Origin: Topomyia yanbarensis
Taxonomy: Eukaryota; Arthropoda; Insecta; Diptera; Culicidae
Assembly: GCF_030247195.1 (NCBI RefSeq)
Contig: NC_080672.1
Location: 190,617,810-190,681,809, forward strand
Direction of reading: 5' to 3'
DNA length: 64,000 nt
This document shows, piece after piece, positions 23,901 through 35,127 of the stretch; within the stretch, counting starts at the first letter, position 1; the number at the start of each line of letters is the position of its first letter. A program made the translations under genes and the position numbers. The notes below the pieces were generated by a model, which was given only the letters and a program-made list of their open reading frames with translations, did no database searches and was not told the DNA's origin.

Positions 23901-26440
23901 TTCTCTCAAATTCTCTCAAATTCTCTCAATTCTCTCAAATTCTCTCAAATTCTCTCAAATTCTCTCAATTCTCTCAAATTCTCTCAAATTCTCTCAAATT
24001 CTCTCAAATTCTCTCAAATTCTCTCAAATTCTCTCAAATTCTCTCAAATTCTCTCAAATTCTCTCAAATTCTCTCAAATTCTCTCAAATTCTCTCAAATT
24101 CTCTCAAATTCTCTCAAATTCTCTCAAATTCTCTCAAATTCTCTCAATTCTCTCAAATCTCTCAAATTCTCTCAAATTCTCTCAAATTCTCTCAAATTCT
24201 CTCAAATTCTCTCAAATTCTCTCAAATTCTCTCAAATTCTCTCAAATTCTCTCAAATTCTCTCAAATTCTCTCAAATTCTCTCAAATTCTCTCAAATTCT
24301 CTCAAATTCTCTCAAATTCTCTCAATTCTCTCAAATTCTCTCAAATTCTCTCAAATTCTCTCAAATTCTCTCAAATTCTCTCAAATTCTCTCAAATTCTC
24401 TCAAATTCATCCTCAAATTCTCTCAAATTCTCTCAAATTCTCTCAAATTCTCTCAAATTCTCTCAAATTCTCTCAAATTCTCTCAAATTCTCTCAAATTC
24501 TCTCAAATTCTCTCAAATTCTCTCAAATTCTCTCAAATTCTCTCAAATTCTCTCAAATTCTCTCAAATTCTCTCCAAATTCTCTCAAATTCTCTCAAATT
24601 CTCTCAAATTCTCTCAAATTCTCTCAAATTCTCTCAATTCTCTCAAATTCTCTCAAATTCTCTCAAATTCTCTCAAATTCTCTCAAATTCTCTCAAATTC
24701 TCTCAAATTCTCTCAAATTCTCTAAATTCTCTCAAATTCTCTCAAATTCTCTCAAATTCTCTCAAATTCTCAAATTCTCAAATTCTCTCAATTCTCTCAA
24801 ATTCTCTCAAATTCTCTCAAATTCTCTCAAATTCTCTCAAATTCTCTCAAATTCTCTCAAATTCTCTCAAATTCTCTCAAATTCTCTCAAATTCTCTCAA
24901 ATTCTCTCAAATTCTCTCAAATTCTCTCAAATTCTCTCAAATTCTCTCAAATTCTCTCAAATTCTCTCAAATTCTCTCAAATTCTCTCAAATTCTCTCAA
25001 ATTCTCTCAAATTCTCTCAAATTCTCTCAAATTCTCTCAAATTCTCTCAAATTCTCTCAAATTCTCTCAAATTCTCTCAAATTCTCTCAAATTCTCTCAA
25101 ATTCTCTCAAATTCTCTCAAATTCTCTCAAATTCTCTCAAATTCTCTCAAATTCTCTCAAATTCTCTCAAATTCTCTCAAATTCTCAAATTCTCTCAAAT
25201 TCTCTCAAATTCTCTCAAATTCTCTCAAATTCTCTCAAATTCTCTCAAATTCTCTCAAATTCTCTCAATTCTCTCAATTCTCTCAAATTCTCTCAAATTC
25301 TCTCAAATTCTCTCAAATTCTCTCAAATTCTCTCAAATTCTCTCAAATTCTCTCAAATTCTCTCAAATTCTCTCAAATTCTCTCAAATTCTCTCAAATTC
25401 TCTCAAATTCTCTCAAATTCTCTCAATTCTCTCAAATTCTCTCAAATTCTCTCAAATTCTCTCAAATTCTCTCAAATTCTCAAATTCTCAAATTCTCTCA
25501 AATTCTCTCAAATTCTCTCAAATTCTCTCAATTCTCTCAATTCTCTCAAATTCTCTCAAATTCTCTCAAATTCTCTCAAATTCTCTCAAATTCTCTCAAA
25601 TTCTCTCAAATTCTCTCAAATTCTCTCAAATTCTCTCAAATTCTCTCAAATTCTCTCAAATTCTCTCAAATTCTCTCAAATTCTCTCAAATTCTCTCAAA
25701 TTCTCTCAAATTCTCTCAAATTCTCTCAAATTCTCTCAAATTCTCTCAAATTCTCTCAAATTCTCTCAAATTCTCTCAAATTCTCTCAAATTCTCTCAAA
25801 TTCTCTCAAATTCTCTCAAATTCTCTCAAATTCTCTCAATTCTCTCAAATTCTCTCAAATTCTCTCAAATTCTCTCAAATTCTCTCAAATTCTCTCAAAT
25901 TCTCTCAATTCTCTCAAATTCTCTCAAATCTCTCAAATTCTCTCAAATTCTCTCAAATTCTCTCAAATTCTCTCAAATTCTCTCAAATTCTCTCAATTCT
26001 CTCAAATTCTCTCAAATTCTCTCAAATTCTCTCAAATTCTCTCAAATTCTCTCAATTCTCTCAAATTCTCTCAATTCTCTCAATTCTCTCAAATTCTCTC
26101 AAATTCTCTCAAATTCTCTCAAATTCTCTCAAATTCTCTCAAATTCTCTCAAATTCTCTCATAAATTCTCTCCTCTCAAATTCTCTCAAATTCTCTCAAA
26201 TTCTCTCAATTTCTCTCAAATTCTCTCAAATTCTCTCAAATTCTCTCAAATTCTCTCAAATTCTCTCAAATTCTCTCAAATTCTCTCAAATTCTCTCAAA
26301 TTCTCTCAAATTCTCTCAAATTCTCTCAAATTCTCTCAAATTCTCTCAAATTCTCTCAAATTCTCTCAAATTCTCTCAAATTCTCTCAAATTCTCTCAAA
26401 TTCTCTCAAATTCTCTCAAATTCTCTCAAATTCTCTCTCA
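17951..26440. repeat. Satellite block 6: CTCTCAAATT, indel-rich
   Basis: Main variant. Between about 18000 and 21180 many units lack one A or one T (9 bp), and irregularity becomes sparser to the right. Confidence 0.93.
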
Positions 26441-28030
26441 AATTCTCTCAAATTCTCTCAAATTCTCTCAAATTCTCTCAAATTCTCTCAAATTCTCTCA
26501 AATTCTCTCAAATTCTCTCAAATTCTCTCAAATTCTCTCAAATTCTCTCAAATTCTCTCAAATTCTCTCAAATTCTCTCAAATTCTCTCAAATTCTCTCA
26601 AATTCTCTCAAATTCTCTCAAATTCTCTCAAATTCTCTCAAATTCTCTCAAATTCTCTCAAATTCTCTCAAATTCTCTCAAATTCTCTCAAATTCTCTCA
26701 AATTCTCTCAAATTCTCTCAAATTCTCTCAAATTCTCTCAAATTCTCTCAAATTCTCTCAAATTCTCTCAAATTCTCTCAAATTCTCTCAAATTCTCTCA
26801 AATTCTCTCAAATTCTCTCAAATTCTCTCAAATTCTCTCAAATTCTCTCAAATTCTCTCAAATTCTCTCAAATTCTCTCAAATTCTCTCAAATTCTCTCA
26901 AATTCTCTCAAATTCTCTCAAATTCTCTCAAATTCTCTCAAATTCTCTCAAATTCTCTCAAATTCTCTCAAATTCTCTCAAATTCTCTCAAATTCTCTCA
27001 AATTCTCTCAAATTCTCTCAAATTCTCTCAAATTCTCTCAAATTCTCTCAAATTCTCTCAAATTCTCTCAAATTCTCTCAAATTCTCTCAAATTCTCTCA
27101 AATTCTCTCAAATTCTCTCAAATTCTCTCAAATTCTCTCAAATTCTCTCAAATTCTCTCAAATTCTCTCAAATTCTCTCAAATTCTCTCAAATTCTCTCA
27201 AATTCTCTCAAATTCTCTCAAATTCTCTCAAATTCTCTCAAATTCTCTCAAATTCTCTCAAATTCTCTCAAATTCTCTCAAATTCTCTCAAATTCTCTCA
27301 AATTCTCTCAAATTCTCTCAAATTCTCTCAAATTCTCTCAAATTCTCTCAAATTCTCTCAAATTCTCTCAAATTCTCTCAAATTCTCTCAAATTCTCTCA
27401 AATTCTCTCAAATTCTCTCAAATTCTCTCAAATTCTCTCAAATTCTCTCAAATTCTCTCAAATTCTCTCAAATTCTCTCAAATTCTCTCAAATTCTCTCA
27501 AATTCTCTCAAATTCTCTCAAATTCTCTCAAATTCTCTCAAATTCTCTCAAATTCTCTCAAATTCTCTCAAATTCTCTCAAATTCTCTCAAATTCTCTCA
27601 AATTCTCTCAAATTCTCTCAAATTCTCTCAAATTCTCTCAAATTCTCTCAAATTCTCTCAAATTCTCTCAAATTCTCTCAAATTCTCTCAAATTCTCTCA
27701 AATTCTCTCAAATTCTCTCAAATTCTCTCAAATTCTCTCAAATTCTCTCAAATTCTCTCAAATTCTCTCAAATTCTCTCAAATTCTCTCAAATTCTCTCA
27801 AATTCTCTCAAATTCTCTCAAATTCTCTCAAATTCTCTCAAATTCTCTCAAATTCTCTCAAATTCTCTCAAATTCTCTCAAATTCTCTCAAATTCTCTCA
27901 AATTCTCTCAAATTCTCTCAAATTCTCTCAAATTCTCTCAAATTCTCTCAAATTCTCTCAAATTCTCTCAAATTCTCTCAAATTCTCTCAAATTCTCTCA
28001 AATTCTCTCAAATTCTCTCAAATTCTCTCA
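26441..28030. repeat. Satellite block 7: perfectly regular CTCTCAAATT
   Basis: About 159 consecutive units without a visible substitution or indel. This is either recent amplification or cleaner consensus sequence near a contig-anchored edge. Confidence 0.9.
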
Positions 28031-28170
28031 AATACTCTAAAATACTCTAAAATACTCTAAAATTCTCTAAAATTCTCTAAAATTCTCTAAAATTCTCTAG
28101 AATTCTCTAAAATTCTCTAAAATTTTCTAAAATTCTCTAAAATTCTCTAAAATTCTTAAATTATAGGAAT
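28031..28170. repeat. Satellite right edge: CTCTAAAATA/T decaying into unique DNA
   Basis: Three CTCTAAAATA-type units, then CTCTAAAATT units with scattered changes, end at about 28160. The array is flanked here by sequence-supported non-repeat DNA. Confidence 0.9.
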
Positions 28171-28604
28171 TTCTCATAAAAACCGGCACAATCGTAATAG
28201 TTCATAGGTGAAAAATCTATTGAAATGCACTTTAAATTACAAGCCTACATCACTGATGGTGATTATTGTAACACATTGTCTACTATGGATAATTCCGGCT
28301 TCCGGACATATTCCAGAACTAAAGCCACTTCGATGATAACTGAATCAATTTTGATTATCCTAGTCTCGAACGGAAGGTATAATATGCAGTTGGGTGTTGT
28401 ACCCCCATCAACCCCTCCCCCTTCTTCTTCTCAACCCCACCCCCCACTTTCGCCCCCCCCCTCTCAGACTAACCTCCACCTGCATTCCTTTCATCCACTC
28501 CATATACCAAAATAAGTATTAAGTGTTTCCCAGGGCATCCTCTTCCTCCAACTAATCATGCTCCTTCCCTTCCCCACCACCCACATTTCAAAATATATTA
28601 ACAC
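28171..28604. other. Spacer with C-rich tract, no firm gene
   Basis: A 96-codon plus-strand frame (28225-28515) ends in a low-complexity Pro/Ser-rich stretch from C runs at about 28408-28465. It has no motif and I do not call it a gene. Confidence 0.5.
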
Positions 28605-29665
28605 TAGCTGACCCGGCAGACGTTGTCCTGCTTATAAGTATTCACTGGAAAATACAACGAAAGCAGAAATAGTGGATAAAATTTCTATTAATTTCAATTC
28701 CAATTGTTAAACATATTACGAAAAGTCCTATAACATAGGTTATGATCAACAATGCTTTTATTTCTGCGTTATGATCAACAATACTTTTATTTTGCTATAA
28801 ACAGCAACAATGCTGATGCTTTACCAATATCTGAGTAGGACCATGGGAGAATCGACGGTACGTCAAATTTGTTCCGAAGCTTTTCAATGACTTATTTTCA
28901 TTTTCAAAGTTGAATCGGAATTTGAATCCGTTTGAATCATGGGAAGTCATCGAAACAAAGCATTGCTGCATTCACACTCTCCTTTGTGAATAGTGCCTTG
29001 ATACACATTGTTCATCAACTCTTTCGCCGCTCTTCCTTTTAAATGCATGAAAGCATAAAAGGTATGTCATAAAATATAACTTTTGGTATGTCATAATATA
29101 TAACTTTTTAACAAAAAAGTACCGTCACGGAAAAACTGTGAACCCAATAACAATCCAATGACCTTTTATTGCATAATTCCATATAATGCCAAACTATGCA
29201 AACAATCCTAAACTCTAAACTAAAAATATCCAAATTGCACAAATAGGTGAATCAAGAAATTGTTAATATTTTGTGTTCCTGCTAAAAAACCTTTCACAGA
29301 ATATTCCGCAAAAATTGAAGAAATCCGTCATGTCGTTCTTGAGTTATGCGATGACACACGGAAACCATTTCATTTTTATATATACAGATATCCAGCAAAA
29401 GGTGCATATATGAGAAAAGCACAATTGCACTAATAGGTGGATTAGGAAAATTTCAATATTTAATTTTTATGTCGCAACCTTCCACAGAAAATAACCAACA
29501 AAATAACGCAAAAATTGAAGAAATCCGTCATGTTGTTCCAGAGCTATACGATGATACACGGAAACCATTTCATTTTTATATATAAAGATATCCAGCAAAA
29601 GGTGCATATATGAGAAAAGCACAATTGCAGTAATAGGTGGATTAGGAAAATTTCAAATTTTAATT
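28605..29665. repeat. Old interspersed repeat with a 200-bp tandem tail
   Basis: It starts ACACTAGCTGACCCGGCAGA, a start I recognise from dispersed insect repeats. The words GAAACCATTTCATTTTTATA recur at 29361 and 29561, and the sequence leading into them (GAAGAAATCCGTCATGT) recurs with them. This gives a 200-bp tandem period with one partial copy on the right. No protein frame survives. Confidence 0.55.
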
Positions 29666-30059
29666 TTTAATAAGTTGGCCATCGAAGGATACGATCGCTG
29701 CAAGGAGGGGCCATTGTTCAGTCAACTGCTTTAAAAATGTTCTTACTGTTGGTAGAATAGCAACCAGCAACGATTTTTTGTTATCATTTTGTTGCAATGA
29801 CATTTATCAACACCAAACCACTATGTATTCCTCAGAAATCATGGTTTGGACAAGATACACCCATTTTCGTGCACTGGTATACCTCAAGTGCAACAATTCA
29901 ATCTGAAATTGTTTGATAAAACAAGACCAATAGAACGCGCGATGTGGGAAGTTCGACTAAAAAATATTCTCTTCAATATCTCTCTTGATCATGTGGAGGA
30001 TTACTTCCTTCGGTAAACTTGTTCAGAAGATCAAGAGCTAATCAATGGAAGATAAAATG
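29666..30059. other. Spacer, nothing recognised
   Basis: About 390 bp of AT-rich DNA with no gene, RNA or repeat structure that I can support. Confidence 0.5.
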
Positions 30060-30420
30060 GTATGAAATAAAAATTCTGCCGCTATGTGGCGCCAGTGAGC
30101 ATGCTATTTTTTCAGCTTACTGTATCTCAAGATCTATATTTTTTAGAAAGTCAGTATCGACGATGTTGCTAATTAAATGAAAACCTATGCCGTGGTATAA
30201 CGGCTTTTTCAAAACACTACCGTTAGGCGGCGCTAGTGAGCAACTTCTTGAATATCAATTTCCTGATTTTTAGGCAAGTCAATGCATTCGGCAAGTTTGA
30301 TCACGAGATCAAAACCTTCGAGGTGGTATATCGAATAGTATGGGAATCTTCCACTAGGAGGTGTTAGTGAATTTGAGCATGTCATTTTGTCGACCTACTG
30401 TATCTCAGTTTGCTGACTCT
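30060..30420 (-). repeat. ~140-bp degenerate minisatellite, minus-oriented block
   Basis: Three units are marked by GGCGCCAGTGAGC (about 30088), GGCGGCGCTAGTGAGC (about 30226) and GGAGGTGTTAGTGA (about 30357). Read on the minus strand each gives CACTAGCGCC-(G/A)CCTA-type cores followed by CAGAAT. The same unit lies in the opposite orientation at 31020-31460. Confidence 0.65.
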
Positions 30421-31019
30421 TTGGAAGGTGGTTCTCTTTTTTCTTCGAACTAAAACCAAAAATGGTGAATGTCACCAAGGGAAACAATAAATCGATGATA
30501 TTCCGAAAATAAGTTCACTAAATTGTCAGATGACGTTTCTTTTACTAAACTAAACCAATTTTTAATTCATGATCCTCTTATGTACGCAAAGAAATGTGTA
30601 CTATTTCTGTAATGTGTAACACTTACGATGGTAATCGGTAAAAGGGGTGCTTACAACACGCACAGAAATAATGACACAACACTCCTAAATACAGAAAAAT
30701 GCAAAACAAACACAATTGTTCTTCAATTTATTCAACGTACTGATTTGATTCGAAAATCGTATAGCTCACTGATGACATGAATTATACTATCATACTGTGT
30801 AGAACAATATTGATTATACTATAACTAATAGAATAAAACGATTTTACGTGTATCAGTTACTTTTACTTATTTGGCTGCTAAATACTTTTGAATAATATGT
30901 CCAAAATATTTTCATAAGATGCTTTGGATTCAGTTAGGATACTAGGACTACGTAGTTAATGAAAACTGTCAAAAAGGATCCGGTTCGCGGTGGCATTTAC
31001 TTTTTCTGCATCGCACGTC
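30421..31019. other. Central spacer between the two minisatellite blocks
   Basis: About 600 bp without a recognisable gene. It separates the oppositely oriented repeat blocks, so the whole 30060-31460 stretch may be one large foldback element. Confidence 0.4.
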
Positions 31020-31460
31020 CTGTCCCAGGTTTCGCATGGCGCCAGAATTTCAAAATTCTTGAATCAATAACTCTGGCAAAGACACTGCACTTCTCAATAT
31101 TGGCAATCTTGCGATTCAGAAATCATGAATATGCATGTTCACTAGCGCTATCTAGTGGCAGAATCCTAAACTATTCAGTGTATCACATCGTAGGTTTTTA
31201 TCTCTTGTGCAACTATATCGATGACACCGTCCTGCTAACAAATCAGGAAATCGAGATACAATAGGCCAAAAATGGCATGGTCACTAGCGCCACTTAGTGA
31301 CAGAATATCAAACTATTTCGCATACCACCTCGTAGGTTTTTATCACCAGAACAACATTGCCGAAAACACATATTTGCTGAAAAATCAGACACTTTAGATA
31401 CAATAGATCGGATAAAAATTAATGCTCACTAGCGCCGCCTGGAGGAAGAATTCCATCATA
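31020..31460 (+). repeat. ~143-bp degenerate minisatellite, plus-oriented block
   Basis: Cores CACTAGCGCTATCTAGTGG (31140), CACTAGCGCCACTTAGTGA (31284) and CACTAGCGCCGCCTGGAGG (31427) are spaced about 143 bp. Each is followed by CAGAAT or AAGAAT and, in the first two, about 40 bp later by CGTAGGTTTTTATC. The implied ancestral core, GCGCC-R-CCTAGTGG, fits the CTCF consensus. A 101-codon frame crosses the block but looks incidental. Confidence 0.65.
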
Positions 31461-31874
31461 TTCATTCGCCCATCCCAAAGGCTATTATTTACTGCCCAAG
31501 TTTGCAGAAGAAAGTAGTGTTACCTTCACCGATATCGCCTATCTCAAAGTAATGTTACAACAAACAACTCGACTGTAACGAACGAGCGCTCGGTTACGAA
31601 TGGGTTTTAAGATTATTGTTACATACGGTATACTTATTTCCGGCATTGTGATGTATTTTATCTAAAACATAGCGAGACATCATGTTCTAAATGTTCTCAA
31701 CCGATATAATAATCTAAGAAAGAGTTATAAGAGTTAAAATAAATGTCTTTACACACTTTTGGGTGTATTAAAATCCTTTTTAAATTTTTGGCGACTGTGT
31801 CTTGCTCGTAACTACTTCTACTATGTGTGAGTAGTGATTGTATTCTAATAAGTTTTTCTGCTCTTGTTTTTCAG
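31461..31874. other. Spacer and putative intron end upstream of the PP2C-like exon
   Basis: Mostly unremarkable AT-rich DNA. Its last bases have a branch-point-like CTAAT (about 31846-31850), a pyrimidine-rich tract and TTTTTCAG immediately before 31875, as expected for a 3' splice site. Confidence 0.6.
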
Positions 31875-32093
31875 CATCATCAACAAAAGATATATTCGTA
31901 AGTTTAGTACGGAGTTTTTGGGAAGCCCATTCATACATCATAGAAGCGAGTGGAGCGCTTACCACTCTCTCCGTTATCGTGGTCCTGCCGTTATTAGGTG
32001 ATCCTAATAATTACGTAGTTTGTAGCTGCAATGTCGGTGACTCTTTGGGTTACGTGTATTCTAAAAAGCATGGGGTCAGAGAGATAACACAAG
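31875..32093 (+). CDS. Internal exon of a PP2C-like (PPM family) protein
   Basis: A 219-bp open exon is bounded by TTTTTCAG upstream and GTAAAT downstream. Both introns are phase 1, so the exon is symmetric. It encodes about 72 residues. An S-G-A-L-T-T-L stretch followed by a hydrophobic strand corresponds to the SGxTA region of PP2C phosphatases, and CSCNVGDSLGYVYS corresponds to the NVGDSRA strand-turn. The Arg of that motif is Leu, which points to a divergent or pseudo-phosphatase branch. It resembles my recollection of the insect PP2C-like protein CG9801 and vertebrate PP2D1. Canonical PPM enzymes are metal-dependent Ser/Thr phosphatases. I found no neighbouring exons in the window, so the introns would be long and transposon-filled, or this is an isolated duplicated exon. 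The spliced boundaries argue against a processed copy. Confidence 0.7.
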
Positions 32094-32294
32094 GTAAATA
32101 ACAAAGTTATAAGAGCAGTTATTACAGTTTTGCTGTTGTATTAAACACAAAAAAGGATTGTAATCCGTCAGGGTAATAATTACCTTCTTTAGGTGTTGGG
32201 GTCAATATGGCCCAAAATAAACTTTCAAAACGATTTTCAATAGAGTTCAAAATTTTTGGACATTCCTGAAGGGCTGTACAAAAAATGTTACGTT

Positions 32295-33434
32295 GGGTCA
32301 TTCCACGCGATGTGATCAAGGCACATGTAATCGACCTTCACGGATTTGAACCAAATTTGGAGGAATTGTTCATCTAAGGGCAATATATAAAAACCCAATT
32401 TTTTATGTCAATTGCCCCACCCCTCGGGTCATGGGAGCACCCCCCGTTTTGACAAATTGCCAAATCCTTGTTTTTTTTTATCATATCTCTGGTTCTATTT
32501 ACTCTAGAATCAAACCGCAAGATGGTTTTTGAAGAAAATTATTCAAGGAGTCTAAAAATATTAATTTTTGGCGGCAGTGCTACCAACTATGCGATTTTTT
32601 CAGTTAAATATTTAAAATTAATTTTTCTATCAATACATATATTTTATTTTTGAAAATTCTAATGCCATCGTATTCCTCAAACATTTTTACATAAGAAACA
32701 CTTATAATCTCAATATAATTTGGGCGGATCCTGAGATACACTGTTTTGAAGGGAAAAACTCGCAAGCGCACAACACCAAAAAACCAACTTGAGTATTCTG
32801 AGTTCAAACATGATTTTTCGTGAAGTAGACGAGAAATGATGAAAAACTACGTTTTTGCTTTGCTTCTAGCAGATCAGGGTCGATTTTTATGACCGCTTGA
32901 AGATTTTCTCGATTTCGGTCTATAAAAATGGATTTTTATATGAGAAAATGCGAGTTTTTCCCTTCAAAACGGTGTATTTCAGGATGCGCTCAAATTATAT
33001 TCAGATTATAAGTGTTTCTTATGTAAAAATGTCTGAGGAATACGATGGCATTGGAATTTTCAAAATTAAAATATATGTATTGAGGGAAAAAATAATTTTT
33101 AATATTTAAATGAAAAAATCGCATATTTGGCAGCACTGCCGCCAAAAATTAATATTTTTTATAAACTCCTTGAATTATTTTCTTCAAAAGCCCTCTAGTG
33201 GTATGATTTTAGAGTCAATAGAACCAGATATATGATCAAAAAAAAAATCAAGGGTTATGGCAATTTGTCAAAACGAGGGATACTCCCATGACCCGAGGGG
33301 TGGTTCAATTGACACAAAAATTTGGGTTTTTATATATTGGCCCTAGATGAACAATTCCATCAAATTTGGTTCAAATCCGTGAAGGTCGATTTCAAGTTTG
33401 CATCTTTTTTTGATCACTTCGCGTGGAATGACCC
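32295..33434. mobile_element. 1.14-kb foldback (long inverted repeat) element
   Basis: Two arms of about 510 bp are imperfect reverse complements. The ends are GGGTCATTCCACGCGA-type, and shared internal landmarks are TTCACGGATTTGAACCAAAT, CCCTCGGGTCATG, GGCGGCAGTGCT and CATCGTATTCCTCA. Only a short spacer near 32850-32920 separates them. Mirror-image 60-70-codon frames arise from the symmetry. I saw no target duplication. Transcription in either direction would give a long hairpin RNA. Confidence 0.8.
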
Positions 33435-33508
33435 ATATACATTTTCAACCAAATCTATGCCTACTTGTGCCCAATTTGTTTGTTAAACAGGCCATACACG
33501 ATACGATT

Positions 33509-33633
33509 GGTCGTACGACCGATCGTACGACTGGTCGTACGATTTGACCGTCTGAACAATTTTCGCCTCTGTCGTACAACCCGGTCGAGTCGTATGGTAG
33601 TTTGACATGCTTAAAAACTGGTCGTACGACCAG
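33509..33633. repeat. Cluster of GTCGTACGAC palindromes
   Basis: GGTCGTACGACC (33509-33520), GATCGTACGAC and GGTCGTACGA follow one another, then CTGGTCGTACGACCAG (33618-33633, perfect 16-bp palindrome) after a ~75-bp spacer with partial copies. It may be the inside of an old TIR element starting near GGCCATACACGATACG (33491). Confidence 0.7.
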
Positions 33634-35110
33634 TTGTATGTATGAGTGAAAATTTGTAGGTATATGTTTTTTCTGCCAAATTCGCCAGAGAATCTGTTTC
33701 GTTTGTCGTGCAGATTTATTCACCTAGTGATGTAATTGTGCATTTCTTTTACTATTATCATGGTAGGTTATACTCAAAATTATATATAAAATTGATCCTT
33801 GATGCACCTATCTTCAATGTAAACATCCTGATGATAGTATTTTAGGCAGATTTGATATAGTGCTTTATATAATTAATATCTCTTCTTCTCGACAAGTGAG
33901 ACTTTAGAATTAGTTCTCAATTTTTCATCGTTACGTGTAAACGTGTAAATATAAGCGCAAAACTGTTTCCATTTGAGTGTTGTTTGGACGTTTTTCAAAG
34001 ACCACTAGCAACATGAAAAGGCTAATTTGCTGTACTACATGTAATTTATGAGAAACCGAAAAAACATTTTTTAAAGAGCTGATAATTATAATTCATCAAT
34101 CGTAAAACAGTTCAGAACAAATCGATGACAGAGGAAAGTCGGTAATAGTTGCGATTGAGAAGATCTGTACGTTGACTAATCATAATATTCGGCATAGAAA
34201 ATTTTGTAATTTGTCAGCCAGCCTACTATTATTAGAATATATAGGCTCGATTGGCACGTTCCTCATGTTATTATTTATGTTGTTTTGCATTTCTCATAAA
34301 AGAAATGCATAAAACTCGCTCAAACTTTCAAGACTTTTTCCTTATATACAAATCGACTTAGCTCGAAGATTTGGGTCAATGTTTCGCTCTCTCTGTGTTT
34401 ATTATAGTAAGGTTTAAAAAGATTCAAAAGCTTGGCCTGTAGTGCATTGGTGCTATGTGAGGCTCTCTTTCGTACCTTACCACTACAACACTCCTTACTC
34501 TTTGTTCGCCCTTCTTCCCCACGGAACTGCATCAAGGTATTATTTTGTGGGAGAGAGGGCGTTGTGCTTTCTTCGCACCTGTTTCTTTTGCTCGCGAGTT
34601 TTCCGCAGCTATCTCGGAACCTCACATGATGCATGAAATAGCTCGTCCTTTGAGTCCATTTAGCTCTCGACTCTTCTCTTGCTTTTCTTCTCCATCTATT
34701 ACGTCACCATTTTGCTCTTGTCTCAGTAAGCCGTTTAGCTGCTGATTTCCGATTGTCAATAAGCTGTCAGCGTTATTACGATCTTCTAGGATAATCCACA
34801 GCGGTGAACTCACCCTACCTCACTGAGTTTTTCGACGGAGGAATTTCTCCCGACACTGATACCCGCTTTCTTGAGCCGTTAACTCCCAGTTTTATCGACA
34901 TCTACTTGGACTGTGTGTGTATGTGTGTATGTGCAAGAGTAAGTAGGTGGCAAACTCTCATTCGTGTTTCTTCGCATTGGCTGAACCGATCTTATCCAAA
35001 CCAATTTCAACTAAAAGGCCTAACATCCAGACAGCACGCTATTGATTTGTTTTTGATTCTGATGTTTAGTTTCTAAGATATTGTTTGAATGAGTAAAAAT
35101 GGAGTTGGCT
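33634..35110. other. Spacer, no firm gene
   Basis: The frames between 34320 and 35076 overlap on both strands and lack motifs. At about 34245-34266, GGCTCGATTGGCACGTTCCTC resembles the 3' untranslated motif of the LOA-like elements. A short (GT)n-like stretch lies near 34913-34933. Confidence 0.5.
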
Positions 35111-35127
35111 AAGTTGAGCTTAATGGT
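35111..35127 (+). repeat. 17-bp target-site duplication, left copy
   Basis: AAGTTGAGCTTAATGGT is identical to 40101-40117 and directly abuts the 3' end of LOA-like copy 2. Confidence 0.95.

Larger units (their letters stand above)
13668..28170. repeat. 10-bp satellite DNA array, ~14.5 kb
   Basis: About 1,450 tandem copies of CTCTCAAATT and single-base variants. The A/T tract AAATT recurs every 10 bp, close to the DNA helical repeat, so the array should be intrinsically curved. The complementary strand of the main variant contains GAGAG in every unit, the core of GAGA-factor sites known to bind some Drosophila satellites. Because the unit has no stop codon in several frames, very long artificial frames cross it (for example about 1,180 codons from 21183, and shorter minus-strand ones near 17525-17970); I do not call these genes. 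The true length is unknown because the left edge is a gap. Confidence 0.98.

Noticed and set aside
21183..24725. 1,180-codon open frame of a repeated LKFSQILSNS-type peptide
   Set aside because: It is the forced translation of a stop-free 10-bp satellite (30 bp gives 10 codons). It shifts frame at every 9-bp unit and has no promoter or normal composition, so it is not a gene.
13668..28170. CRISPR array
   Set aside because: There are no spacers; the unit is a simple 10-bp tandem repeat in a eukaryotic sequence.
34432..35076. Host gene exons
   Set aside because: Frames overlap in several phases on both strands, and I saw no splice-bounded conserved motif.
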